DNA from: Poronia punctata
Taxonomy: Eukaryota > Ascomycota > Sordariomycetes > Xylariales > Xylariaceae
Assembly (NCBI GenBank): GCA_022579005.1
Contig: MU401496.1
Span: 165,560 to 229,559 of the forward strand
DNA length: 64,000 nt
Reading direction: 5' to 3'
The position numbers and the translations under genes were made by a program. Positions 13,815-24,221 of this stretch are shown here, piece after piece; the stretch's first letter is position 1; each line of letters opens with the position of its first letter. The notes under the pieces were generated by a model that did not search any database, was not told the DNA's origin, and saw only the letters and a program-made list of their open reading frames with translations.

Positions 13815-15536
13815 TTACTCAATAGGACCAAAGAAGCTAAATCGGCCCTCGCGGTCGTATTTATCCTTCAACCCCCGGAGACGGCCCCTCCGCCACTCTT
13901 CGGCCCCATACCAATTCTCCGACTTCTCGTTCCCGTAAGCGTAGTTAACGTAAGCGTGAAGGTCCTTGTGTCCGCTTCTCCGAAAGAGAATGTCACGAAG
14001 GTGGTTGCCGATTTGTTCGGTATGGTCATCAAACGCTTTGCCAACCGGCGCATACGTTAGCAAGGGCGAGACGAGCAAACTGTCGTTTCGGAAGGCAAAG
14101 GCTGTCGATTTACTGTCTACCTCCCGCACGCCTTGCTGTGGGTAGCCCTCGAACATGAAAATTGAATTGCTATAAGGTGAGTCTGGGCCACCAACTGTAG
14201 CTGCAAAGGCGTCGTATGCCTCTTTTTGTGCTGCCACGTTGTACTCCGGTAGGTAGATCGGGAATCGCGGGTTGGCAAACCCTGCCTTTTGGCATGGCGG
14301 TGAGTCGAGGGCGATTCCAGTCCATGCTGCTAGGTCGCGGTATGTACCCTTCTGGGCTTCCGCCGAGATGGGACCGATGGCACGGAATGGATCGACGTAG
14401 ACCGGGTCGACTGCGCTAACGCCTTCTTGGATAATGTAGAACAAGATGATAGGCTATGAGCTCGGTAAGAAAAGAACGGAGTGAAATTGTAGTCTTTATA
14501 AAGGCTCCTCATTAACATACCTTATCAGGGTCCACGTCTGGCATGTTCAACCAATATGACCAGTTGATCACATCGGGAGGTAAATTCGCCAGATACCGGT
14601 TTGCTGCTTCGTATACAGCCTCGACCTTACTACCGCTGAAAACAAGGGTCTCGGTTGCCCAGTCACGGGCCTCGATATCGTAGACCTTGGCAGTAACGGA
14701 AGTAACGATGCCAAAGTTGTGACCGGCTCCCTTCATCGCCCACCAGAGCTCTGAAGACGGGTCGATTGTCCGTTGCACGCCGTTGGCCAACACGACGTCC
14801 ATGGAGATGATTTGGTCAGCAATAAGCCCGTGGTGTCCCTGAAGCCAGCCGTGACCGCCTCCGAGAGCCGGTCCCAGATAGCTCACACATTCACAAGTCC
14901 CAGTTACTGGTATGCGGTTAGTACTACAGGAGCTCTTCGGTTCCATTCATTCCTCACGTACCGGTTTGTTTCCCTGCCGCCCATAAGGCGTCGGTAACAG
15001 CTTTGGATGATGCACCACCTCTGATGATAACCGTCTTTCCGTCCTGAGCTACTGTCACCGTCGATAACTGACTAAGTGAAATGGCGATACCTCGATCCAT
15101 CCTACCGAGCGTAGTGCTAGCTCCATGGACCCCGTTGAAAGCTAGTATGGGTAGCCCGCACTCATGCGCTTGATATACCTAAACCACATTATAGTCGTGA
15201 GATGATAGGATTTCAACGCAAGCGAACGAGTTGTCAAGGTGATGGCGCACCGCATAGCACGAACAGTCAACGAGGAAGCAGACTCACCGTATAAGCAACA
15301 TCATCTTCTGTAGCCGGGACTACAACTATATCTGCTGCGGGAGTCTTTAGCTCGGACCATCGTGTTATTACCGAATCAAAGCCGTCTGATCCTGGCAAAT
15401 AGACGGCAGCGTTATGTGACAGCGAGCTTCTCAGCACTCTGAGGAGCTTGTTGGGCGATTTACAGTTGGCTGGGGGGCCCCGACACGCGGCAGCGCAACC
15501 GGTCAGGACGGCAACCCAGAATCGACATGGATGCAT
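13815..15536 (-). CDS. Berberine-bridge-type FAD-linked oxidase (secreted)
   Basis: FAD-dependent oxidase of the VAO/BBE class (PCMH-type FAD domain plus C-terminal BBE domain), often acting on sugars or secondary metabolites. Exons 15536-15288, 15178-14962, 14906-14521 and 14453-13815 give 496 residues in continuous phase. The N-terminus MHPCRFWVAVLTGCAAACRG is a signal peptide. The FAD domain shows NGVHGASTTLGRM, whose His is the likely flavin-linking residue, and GTCECVSYLGPALGGGHGW, whose Cys is the likely second link seen in bicovalent members. The end carries the BBE motif YVNYAYGNEKSENWYG. It lies just downstream of the Zn2Cys6 gene on the same strand, but shared regulation is only a possibility. 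Substrate unknown. Confidence 0.92.
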
Positions 15537-15951
15537 TTCAAGCAAGAGGGGCTGGTGCCGCGGATCAGAAAAAGTACGTCTATATCTATGAGTCTGGGAA
15601 ATAAACTTTGAGAGTGTACATTCCCTCGATGTCTTCGCCTTCGAAATAGCCGAGTAAGTCGTCAAAACGCAGTTTTATTTCGGGTGGGGGGTCATGGCCC
15701 AACTGTTCCACGTTCAACAGTACGTTGGTTCATGTTGCACCACACAAAACCAGGATTAAGCGCATAACTGTCTTATCCCGGTCGGTAACTGGTCCGTTGC
15801 ACGTATCCTCCAACAAACGATTATGCAATACTACTTGAATACTTCTAACATGCCTACATGTAGTAGTAGTACTGTAGGTAGGAACTCATCCCCGGAGGGT
15901 CGGCCAGGTATATTTTTTGAGGCACCTAGAGACCTCGAAATACTATGTAGC
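15537..15951. other. Intergenic, BBE promoter and regulator 3' end
   Basis: 415 bases between the BBE-type oxidase start and the Zn2Cys6 gene stop. No gene or repeat seen. Confidence 0.5.
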
Positions 15952-18353
15952 TCATCGTTTATCACCCCAAGACGACAAGTCGAAAGTGAAACCAAACTGG
16001 CCTGCCAACGAAGGTTGAAAATCCAACATGTCATCATCATATGCGAAAGCCTCCGTGTCGAAAGGGTTCATTAAATTAAACATGGTTCCGGTTTGATGCT
16101 GCATGACTTCTGAAGAGCCGTTCCCGTCCTCGTTCTCATAGCTGTTGCCCGGTGCTAAATGTCATCATCATCTGGTGGTGAGTAAACCAACGGGGATAAA
16201 ATCATAGGTAATGCGATAAATAGATTATTTCTTACCTCCTTGTAGAATCTTTTCCCTGGCCCTTTCTGCTATATTTACCGGCGGCATGTCTTCTTCTTCA
16301 TCATCAGGACTTCCATGTCCCTCTTCTTCATCATTTCGTAACATGAGGATGTATTCGTAGATGGACGTCCGATTATTCTCTACTTGGCTATTCAAGCAGG
16401 AAAGTTTATCTCGCGGAATACCCCTCGGCTCGTCGTCGAGGATGACGGCGCGCTTGCTGTGCACGGTGTATAGGTAATGTACATATGCGTTCTGTCCGGA
16501 TTAGTTTCCCCTTTCCCTAATGTTTTTTGTGTCTGTGTAATAGAGAGAGGGAAGGAGGGGAGAGAGAGAGAGAAATACTTACCAAAATCGAGGTAAATTT
16601 CCAATCAACACTCATCAACTGCAATAACTTGGTATTCGTCCTGACATTCGCAATAGCCCGTTCCCTAACCGTCGGATTCGCACACCACATGAAGGGGATC
16701 TGGACCGCGCATCCGCAATACGCCGCATAGCCCATGAACAGGGGGACAAGACTTGTTGTTCCCTGCTGTTGTGAGAGGAAAGCCGATATGAGCGAGGACA
16801 GCTGGGTGGCGTGGTCGAAAGCAACCTGTGCCGAGATCTGAAGTGCCGTGTCTCCTGCGCCGACGGAAGGACTGCCGCAGAATAAAGGGACGAGAGACGC
16901 GTGGAGAGAACAGAGGAGTTGGTGGTATAATGTGTTGAGGTGGAGGAGTCGTAGTATGAGGTTTTTGGGCACAGTGGAAAGATTCGAGGGGGTTAGTTTT
17001 AGGGGTGGGGGCACTGAGGATGGTGATTCCCACCATTTCTCTATTTGGTCTTCGAGGGCTAGGATGGCGGGGATTCGAACGTGGGGACTTGGGTCTGAGG
17101 ATTTGAGAAGAGTTGTGACGGATTGCCTTTAGGGCCTAGGTATCAGTATATATATATATATATGAGAGAAGAAAAAGGAGAGTGGTAGAACTAGTCGCCT
17201 ACTTAACTTACCAGAATGTCGTAGCTTTTATAAAGACCGCAAACAAGCTACTATCATGATCATCAATCTCCTCGGAACTCAACGATATGTGACGAGGACG
17301 TCTAGAAATCCCCGCTTCGAAATCCTCGTCGGACCACGGTAAAGGGAGAGTCAAGACATCCCCTTTCGCCTCGAATTGCGTGTTACCCCCGCCCGTATGT
17401 GCATGCATGATATAACATGCCCAGAACCTCCGGCGTCTGATCTCGGACTCTAAAGAGTTGGCTGTTTTGTTTGGACCGAATCCCAAGATATCCGGGAGTA
17501 GGAATGCGGTTCCTTCTCTTCTGTGAGATTTATTCCCTAGATTGGAAGGGATACGTAGGTAGGTAGGTAGGTAGGTAGTTAATTACTTACCTCTATAGAG
17601 ATACCCCCTTCTCCAGGAACCGATACTATGCCAGAAGATGGCCAAATTGAGACAAGTCACGATATTCTCATGAGCCAATTCCTCGATATACTGAAATACC
17701 AATTTCCCCGCTCTCTCAGCCCAACTCTCTGCATCTCGAAGAAGGCTACGATTCCCATCCGAATCTTGATAGAACCTGCAGTGGATTTAGAACCTACTTT
17801 TTTTTTCTTCCTTTTCCGAGTCTTGTTAACGAAAAAGACTTACTTTGCCCCCCAAGCACAAACACTCAACAAAACATGACCACAAGCCCTCCTCTCAACG
17901 ACATCCGTAATAAACGATCGCTTATGAAGGAGGAGATGGGAATTATACATGTGATCGAAATAGATGTCGACTAATTCCAGAACCAAGGAATTATTATTGT
18001 TATTCGACAATAATGTACTCGGGTCTGTTTCTGTTTGTGTTTGTGTTTCTGGTTCTGGTATGATTATCACCGGGGAAGATGATGACGACGACGGCTCGCC
18101 GTAAACACATCGGTGCTGTAACCTCACACAACGCTTACAGCTCGGTCTTTCCTCCGTGCATCGGATCTACTCAAATAAATAAATATATAAATAAGTAAGT
18201 AAATGAATGAATGTAGAATAGATCAAGTTAGAATAGGTCAACGCAAGTAAGTAACTTGGTAAATTTTTTTTTTTTACATACCTTTTGGGCTTTGCATATG
18301 TTGCATGCTTTCCTTGGTCGTCCGACGGCTGATTTTCTTTTTCGGTTATCCAT
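15952..18353 (-). CDS. Zn2Cys6 transcription factor with fungal-specific regulatory domain
   Basis: Nuclear DNA-binding regulator. Seven exons (18353-18282, 18166-17844, 17775-17591, 17515-17212, 17126-16583, 16491-16236, 16154-15952) give 628 residues with phase kept throughout. The zinc cluster spans the first intron: Cys at 17, 20, 27, 34, 37 and 44, an exact C-x2-C-x6-C-x6-C-x2-C-x6-C. Start is ATG 18353, 16 residues before the first Cys, since the upstream frame lacks ATG. After a Ser/Gln/Thr/Asn-rich linker comes the fungal transcription factor middle homology region, with SLVLELVDIYFDHMYN, FYQDSDGN and SEIRRRRFWACYIMHAHTGG. The acidic C-terminus (DEEEGHG...DDEEEDM, and FDTEAFAYDDDM) looks like an activation domain. 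For exon 4 I chose the AG giving LYREGTAFLLPDILGFG; other AGs there break frame. Target genes unknown. Confidence 0.9.
17148..17164. repeat. TA dinucleotide repeat in a regulator intron
   Basis: Short TA microsatellite inside the intron 17127-17211 of the Zn2Cys6 gene. A TAGG run lies near 17556-17578 and an AT run near 18371-18386. Confidence 0.7.
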
Positions 18354-18832
18354 TCCCCGGCTCGACGAGAATATATATATATATATGTGTTTTCCGAATT
18401 TGCCGTGTCTAGGTAGATATAGCGTATAGGTAGTCGAATCCAATCATTCTATTCAAGGGCGATATCACGGGTCGGTGGGTTGCAATGAGAATGTACGGTC
18501 GGTGAAGCTGTGCATAATAACCCTTGTCTTTGCCAAGAGGCGGGAAATTCCAAGTAGTTCTACCCTTATAGGTAAGGTGGGCTGGCTAGGTAGACTACGA
18601 GTACAGCCTTTGCAGCTCTACGAGTCGTTGCGCATATCTACAGTGGGAAAACGAGAAATAGGGGTTAGTGCAATGTTTGGGCAAGTCTAGATAAAGGAGC
18701 AAGTTTCGATATTTAATATATACAATGTTGGGCATATTTTTCAAAAAAAAAATGTGGTATTATGCTATCTAGTAATTACATATAGCTGCAGCGGAGAAAC
18801 CCCTCCGCAATGGCATGTTTCTTAATATACAA
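18354..18832. other. Regulator upstream region and PPR gene 3' flank
   Basis: 478 bases upstream of the Zn2Cys6 gene and downstream of the next minus-strand gene. AT dinucleotide run near 18371-18386. No gene. Confidence 0.5.
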
Positions 18833-21490
18833 TTATTCAGCCGCAGCTTCTACCTGCTTCTGATCTCCAAAGTGGCCCTGGATTAGACCAGCCAGTATTC
18901 GAGCCCTGAGTATATCAGACATACCACGAGAATCCCCGCTGGTATACCTGTCCACTTCCTCGGGCGTCGGCCATCTCCAAGAACTGCCAGTGGCTCGAAC
19001 CTTTTCCATCCGCCTATCCAGCTCTTGTTGAACATGTTCATCGAGCGCGGGGGCTGCGAATCCGGTAAAAGCACAAAATGTTTTTGCAATCATCGCTGGG
19101 CCGCGATTACTCATCCGACTGGCCTCTTGGTCCACGTGCGTATGGTTGTCCATCATCCAGATAACCAGTCGGACCATGTCGTCTTTGGCTCCTAAGCAAG
19201 CAAGAGCCCGCATGTACGAGTGTAGATGAGGTGGTGCCAGCGGATGCTGATAGATAAACGAAGAGATGAACTGCGGATTCGGCGCGGGGAAGGATTCCGC
19301 ATAAGGAGTTGGAACGTGTCTAGTCAGTCGAGAAAATGACTGGGTAAGTGTACGGAGCAACTCTGCCGCCTCAGGTAGCGGTGTGCTGTCTATATGGTTT
19401 CGATGCGACTTCGACCTCAATCTTGAGGACGCCGCCTTCTCGATGACACGGCAAAGCAGTATAAAAAGTTCGGCGTCGATTCCCACGAGCCTTTGAGCAG
19501 ACTTGAAGTTTTTCATGAACAGTGATAGAGCTTCGAGATGATTTTCCACCGCAGACCCTTCCCGTACAGCCGTGTTTGGCCGTGCGAGTACCCGTAATAT
19601 CGAATACCAAGGCAATCGAAACGGCGTGCCCCCACTTAACCTCAAATCGGCAAGAGTCATAGCGTGGCGTATGTGGAGAAGCTCGGGATTAGAAACCCGC
19701 TCGCCATGCCGGCGCTTAGGCTGCAACCTACAAAGTAGCTCAATGTAGCTGGCAAAGTATCGAAGTGGTATCTTACGCACGGTATCGAATGCCGGAAGTT
19801 TAAATAGGCCGATAGACCTGACGACCGCGGGATCGAGACCACTGTCTTCGAGATACTGCAGCCCTTCTTGAAGAGAACGAGCGTTGGTGACAAGACTACA
19901 CAGGCCATACCCTGTCGGCTTGACACCACGGCCGATCATTTCAGTGTATAGCTCGGAAAGTGTGGGTGGATTGAGCCGTGCTAGTTCGTATTCGCTGTAG
20001 TTGGCATTTTGTACCGGCAGTGCCTCTCTCGCGTCCCCGGGCAAGACCTCCCTCCCTGAACTGGGGTCGGCTGGTCTCGCTAGGAGCTTGAGAAACATCT
20101 CAGTGTAGACTTGGAAGTTGGGTTCCACCCCGGGCTTCGTCCTGAAACCCTTGAAAGCCCGCCAGGCCTCTTGGGCATTGCGTGTAGTCCTGACATTCAT
20201 AGCCCATTGGGAGCAGGTATTGAGATATTCCTGATCGTCTTTCGACTCCGTGGGCGGAACACTACGGGTCTGTATCGTAGGTGAAGAGTTGGCGTTTAGA
20301 CCGCCCAAAGCGTCAAGTGCCCGGTCATACTCACTGTCACTGTAGCCTGACTCTTTCATGAGTATGCCAGCCTTGACGCTGCGGCTTCGGTCGTCTTCGG
20401 TCGTTCGCTTGGTATCTCTGCCATCAAAGTCTAATCGGTACGGTGGCCACGACTTCGCATACCGACTCGCGACCTGTTTTTCTTGGCTCGTTTTCTGCAT
20501 TCCTATAAGTACACGCCGGATCGCCCGATAGCTCGCCTTGTTGAGCACCAGCGGCTTGTCGAGGTTATCAGACATGTGCAAGAGAACCCGTTGGGCCCTC
20601 CAGTTGAATTCCATATTTATGAGGGGTTGTACTGTCGCTGGCAAGCTCAAATGGGAAAGCACGGTATTATAGACCCGACACTGATCGGTATAGTGGCCTT
20701 TGGAGTGTGCGAATCCGTCGTAGGGAATCGATTTGATGTAACGTGCTAAGAGGTGACCAACAGCGACGATAGACCGAGGCCAGGTCTTCTGAACATGGAA
20801 AATAAGACGCGGTATCAGCAGGAGGCATTGCGTCACTGTAAGCATGAGCCTGTGGTCGAGTGTCTTGGACCTGAGCAGGACCTCGGACGTTTCGGGCGAG
20901 TCGGCATTGTGTTTGTCCGCAGGCGGAAGAAGATTCATATGGTGGTTAGATATATATCGCATAATGGCCGAGAGGGACTCGGCCTTGCGTATTGTCTCGG
21001 TTTTTCGGAGTAGAAGCATCGTAAGGAAGATTGGTTTGGGTTTGTCGGTCGAAACAAGGCGCTCTATGCGAGCATCTCCATCCTCCCCAGATAATATCCA
21101 TGCCCAATGGTCGACATCCTCTTTTGAGAAGCCCCTCGTGGCTAGACTATTCGTGACATCTTTCCAGTAGGTTTCATCTTTCGTGGCCAAGGCGGCAGAT
21201 ATCCGCTTATCTATCGCCAAATCTTTTCGCTGCAGCAAGCAAGCCTGTAATGTTAGGATAGGAAGGCGCTCGTTTCGAGCCTTAGCAGCAAGGTAAAGCG
21301 CGTACTGAGTCGATGGCGATAGGGGCTCGTTGTTGTGGTTATTTAAAAGGCTCGAAAGGACACGGCCCGGCGAAATTCGGAGGTGGGGGAATAATGCTCG
21401 TTTTGCACCCGTCGCTCGAGAGAGTATCTGACGGCGAACGGCTTGCCCGGACAACAGCGCGCCCCCTTTCCCTACCAAGGGTTTCCTCAT
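18833..21490 (-). CDS. Pentatricopeptide-repeat-like protein, probably mitochondrial
   Basis: Single-exon gene of 885 residues starting at ATG 21490. The N-terminus (MRKPLVGKGGALLSGQAVRR and following) is basic, Ser/Leu-rich and free of acidic residues for about 40 positions, like a mitochondrial presequence. The body is alpha-helical with degenerate helix-pair units, for example QAWRAFKGF-type segments followed by PNFQVYTEMFLKLLARP and LSELYTEMIGRGVKPTGYGL, which are the second-helix signature of PPR repeats, and LHSYMRALACLGAKDDMVRL near the end. PPR proteins bind organelle RNA and act in mitochondrial RNA processing or translation. The exact orthologue is not certain. The Arg-rich ends and lack of introns are normal for this class in fungi. 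Confidence 0.72.
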   Translation of the reverse strand: MRKPLVGKGGALLSGQAVRRQILSRATGAKRALFPHLRISPGRVLSSLLNNHNNEPLSPSTQYALYLAAKARNERLPILTLQACLLQRKDLAIDKRISAALATKDETYWKDVTNSLATRGFSKEDVDHWAWILSGEDGDARIERLVSTDKPKPIFLTMLLLRKTETIRKAESLSAIMRYISNHHMNLLPPADKHNADSPETSEVLLRSKTLDHRLMLTVTQCLLLIPRLIFHVQKTWPRSIVAVGHLLARYIKSIPYDGFAHSKGHYTDQCRVYNTVLSHLSLPATVQPLINMEFNWRAQRVLLHMSDNLDKPLVLNKASYRAIRRVLIGMQKTSQEKQVASRYAKSWPPYRLDFDGRDTKRTTEDDRSRSVKAGILMKESGYSDSEYDRALDALGGLNANSSPTIQTRSVPPTESKDDQEYLNTCSQWAMNVRTTRNAQEAWRAFKGFRTKPGVEPNFQVYTEMFLKLLARPADPSSGREVLPGDAREALPVQNANYSEYELARLNPPTLSELYTEMIGRGVKPTGYGLCSLVTNARSLQEGLQYLEDSGLDPAVVRSIGLFKLPAFDTVRKIPLRYFASYIELLCRLQPKRRHGERVSNPELLHIRHAMTLADLRLSGGTPFRLPWYSILRVLARPNTAVREGSAVENHLEALSLFMKNFKSAQRLVGIDAELFILLCRVIEKAASSRLRSKSHRNHIDSTPLPEAAELLRTLTQSFSRLTRHVPTPYAESFPAPNPQFISSFIYQHPLAPPHLHSYMRALACLGAKDDMVRLVIWMMDNHTHVDQEASRMSNRGPAMIAKTFCAFTGFAAPALDEHVQQELDRRMEKVRATGSSWRWPTPEEVDRYTSGDSRGMSDILRARILAGLIQGHFGDQKQVEAAAE

Positions 21491-21926
21491 CAGGCTAAAT
21501 TCCGAGGTATGATACCTATGAAAGAGAACAAGAAGAGTTGCCAGTTACATGAAACCTAAATGGGGAGAAACGTGACCAATGGCCGCAACGAGGAGATCAA
21601 CGCGCTCTCCGACTTGCTGGATGAGGTCACCACATTGATACTTTTTGTTTGAGATTAGACTGCCATCTGCTTTGCGCCGTCTCAAGTGTCATAGCAGTTT
21701 ATCACCCTAGATACGTATTCGAAATCGCTTCCTTGGGTCATGACTTTCATTACACCTCATAACGTGACGTCCGAGTTGGCCTCTTCAACATCTTCAAGAT
21801 AAAAGCCCCGAATGACTTATCGATAAATCGAAGCCAAGGTTCAGGATTCTCTTATCAGTCGGTCATTCTTTAGTGCGTATGAAAGTGCAAGGGTGTAGGT
21901 CCACGGACACGCCCACTCAAGTAAGA
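21491..21926. other. PPR gene promoter and left flank of the inverted-repeat element
   Basis: 436 bases upstream of the PPR-like gene, ending at the target-site duplication of the mobile element at 21927. No gene seen. Confidence 0.5.
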
Positions 21927-22406
21927 CCTTTAGTGCAGCTCAACTTTTCAACTCTCACTTTCTACTATCGCGCTCTGCACGCTAAACTATAACAGGACAG
22001 TCTATGTACTATGTACCTTAAACAATAAAGGTATTTAAAGCTTTTTTCAGCTAAAATAAAAATTATAAAAAAAGAAAAATATAGCTGCATGTTCTTTATA
22101 CCTCTTTATACTTAATATATTTATAAATCCTTTTATTTTAATTATATTTAAGCTTTTTGTTATATAGTTAAAAGAAACAAAAAAAGGTAGAGAGTACTTA
22201 AAAACAGCTAGACATTGCTGCTTTTTTTAAGGGTGCACGTTGACTTCTAAATAGGTACATTCAACCTAGCTGGACACCTATACCTACATGTATACATGTA
22301 TCTATAGGAAAATAGAAGGGATAGCCAGGTACCTTTCTGTTTAAGGCTTAGCGTGCAGAGCCAGATAGTGAAAAATGAGAGTTGAAAAGTTGGGCTGCCT
22401 TTAGTG
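21927..22406. mobile_element. Non-autonomous inverted-repeat element (Mutator-like MITE candidate)
   Basis: A 462-bp element (21936-22397) with terminal inverted repeats of about 50 bp: the left end starts CAGCTCAACTTTTCAAC, and the right end read in reverse starts CAGCCCAACTTTTCAAC. I count about 6 mismatches in 50. It is flanked on both sides by the 9-bp direct repeat CCTTTAGTG (21927-21935 and 22398-22406), a target-site duplication. The interior (about 22020-22230) is very AT-rich and encodes nothing. Long terminal repeats with a 9-bp duplication fit Mutator-like elements; an 8-bp hAT reading is possible if one flanking base matches by chance. The right end lies about 200 bp before the start of the RMD1-family gene. 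Confidence 0.82.
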
Positions 22407-22601
22407 CGCTAACATCATGCATGTGTGGGCCACACGACGTAGCGCGGTACTCTCAGTTGAAGTCCCTTCTCATTGGTAAAACTGACCAAACTCATCGTGG
22501 ATTTTTTTTATCCAACGCTATCAGTGTTATTTCCATTAACCCAGCTTTGGATCATTGTTCGAATAGCCTTAACCAGTTCAAATGGCTAGAGTGTTAAAGC
22601 T

Positions 22602-23843
22602 ATGCGATCTCCTTTACAGAAGGTAGTAGCGCATGCTTGCCGAGGTATATATACCAAGGCTCCCTCCCCGCGGCCTCTACGTTCTTTCCACCAGACTTCG
22701 CTCGCTTCCCTCCCTCGGAAACGCACATTCTTCTCCTCGAACCAACTATTAGCCAACGATGGGAGACCCGACGACCCCGACCACCTTAGGGATTCGCCCC
22801 TAGAGGCGGACAGCCTCCAAAACCCTAGACCTTCAACCTCTTTAAAGCGAAAGGCTGTGCGATCATCGGCGGCCAACAGTCTTCGACTCAATGCGGTGAC
22901 AAAACCCTCCAAAAGATCAGGCACCCCGAGGAAATCCGCTCCCCCCAGCATATCGGACCATGACGAGACCGACTATAGTCGATCGATACGCGCCATATGC
23001 GTAGCACAATCTTTCGACATGATTCAAGTCCAGGAGATCCTCCGCTTTCACGGCTTCGAATTAGATCCCGACGGCATAGAGTTCGATACCCAAGCTGTTG
23101 TACATGCGAGAGGGGTCAATAAGGGAGACATATTCGTCTTCCCCTCGGGAACCATTGTGACGTGGTCGGTCCCTCGCGAGACTCTCGTCAAGCTTGCATC
23201 GACTCATTTGATCCGAGCAGCCAACTTTCCCCATTTGGAACGGGCCGAAATGGAGGTGCTCGAGTTCACGCCTGACGATACCCGAGATACAAGTTTTATG
23301 AAGGGCGAGGTAGTCATACTTGGTACAAGACCGCAGGCGTTGGAGAAGGACAAAGTGGACACGACTCTAGCCAAGGTTGCTTTTTCGAGCGGGCTTGCAA
23401 GGAGTCCCAAGCTTGCCGTGCTAGAGACCGATCTCGAATACCTCCTTCAAGAGTCCAAAGCGACGCTGAACGTCCTCGCGGCCGGATCACAAAACAAGCT
23501 CAAGCGGTCATCTATCCTAAAGATGACAGGTCAGCTACTGAACCTACGGTCCCAGCTGAATCACTATTCCGATATCACGGAAGAGCTGCCGGACATGTTC
23601 TGGGAATCAGAGTCGGTACTTGAGGAATACTATAACCAAATCGGGGCGGCACTATCCGTGCGTCGGCGTATCGAAATTCTCAACAAGCGCATTGATTACG
23701 CGCACGAGAACGTGTCTGTTCTTCGAGAGATGATTAGTGAGAAATACGGCCACAGGCTAGAGTGGATCATTATAGCTTTGATCACTGTCGAGGTCATGTT
23801 TGAACTGAGAAGGGTCTATCGGGAAGAGATAAGTGATTCTTGA
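22602..23843 (+). CDS. RMD1/RMND1 (DUF155) family mitochondrial inner-membrane protein
   Basis: Single-exon, 413 residues from ATG 22602. Family members are mitochondrial membrane proteins tied to mitochondrial translation and organisation (RMND1 in animals; yeast Rmd1 and Mrx10). The N-terminus MRSPLQKVVAHACRGIYTK and the next 60 residues are basic and Ser-rich, a mitochondrial presequence. The conserved DUF155 core follows: AICVAQSFDMIQVQEILRF, KGDIFVFPSGTIVTWSVP, then the helical part with TGQLLNLRSQLN and PDMFWESE. A C-terminal hydrophobic helix LEWIIIALITVEVMFEL is the membrane anchor with a short tail. Length and layout match the yeast Mrx10-type protein. Promoter sequence partly abuts the mobile element that ends at 22397. 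Confidence 0.9.
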   Translation: MRSPLQKVVAHACRGIYTKAPSPRPLRSFHQTSLASLPRKRTFFSSNQLLANDGRPDDPDHLRDSPLEADSLQNPRPSTSLKRKAVRSSAANSLRLNAVTKPSKRSGTPRKSAPPSISDHDETDYSRSIRAICVAQSFDMIQVQEILRFHGFELDPDGIEFDTQAVVHARGVNKGDIFVFPSGTIVTWSVPRETLVKLASTHLIRAANFPHLERAEMEVLEFTPDDTRDTSFMKGEVVILGTRPQALEKDKVDTTLAKVAFSSGLARSPKLAVLETDLEYLLQESKATLNVLAAGSQNKLKRSSILKMTGQLLNLRSQLNHYSDITEELPDMFWESESVLEEYYNQIGAALSVRRRIEILNKRIDYAHENVSVLREMISEKYGHRLEWIIIALITVEVMFELRRVYREEISDS

Positions 23844-24221
23844 CTAAATTAGTGTACATTACTTCTCCTTACAACTCAAAGATACCCAACTCTATCACAT
23901 ATTATAGTATAAACGTTTTCATCGCCTGAAAGTCTTGGCACTTTCCACTTCACAGTGTTGCTTATTACTAATCCTATCGCCGTACAATCTAAGTCCTTGC
24001 TAGGTATTATAGATGAAAATGGGGTTGAAGGCCTCGTTGGTGGATATTAATAGCCAAAACTTTTCTTGTTGTCTTCTTCATTGTCCTATTTTATGTACAG
24101 TTCTTTTTTTGAATCTGATATATCCTACATGTACGTATACATTCCATCTTCCAGGCCAGGCATTTTGCGTAGAATGGCTAGATGGAGCCGGCTTGTGGCA
24201 GCCCATGCTACGTTCAAGACT
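23844..24221. other. Convergent intergenic region
   Basis: 378 bases between two converging genes, AT-leaning; 3' UTR sequence only. Confidence 0.5.

Noticed and set aside
17066..17090. TTCGAAC-type block resembling the T arm of a tRNA
   Set aside because: It lies within an exon of the Zn2Cys6 gene, and no acceptor or anticodon stem can be formed around it.
17556..17578. TAGG tandem run considered as a telomere-like or CRISPR-like repeat
   Set aside because: A short intronic microsatellite; no spacers, and the unit differs from TTAGGG.
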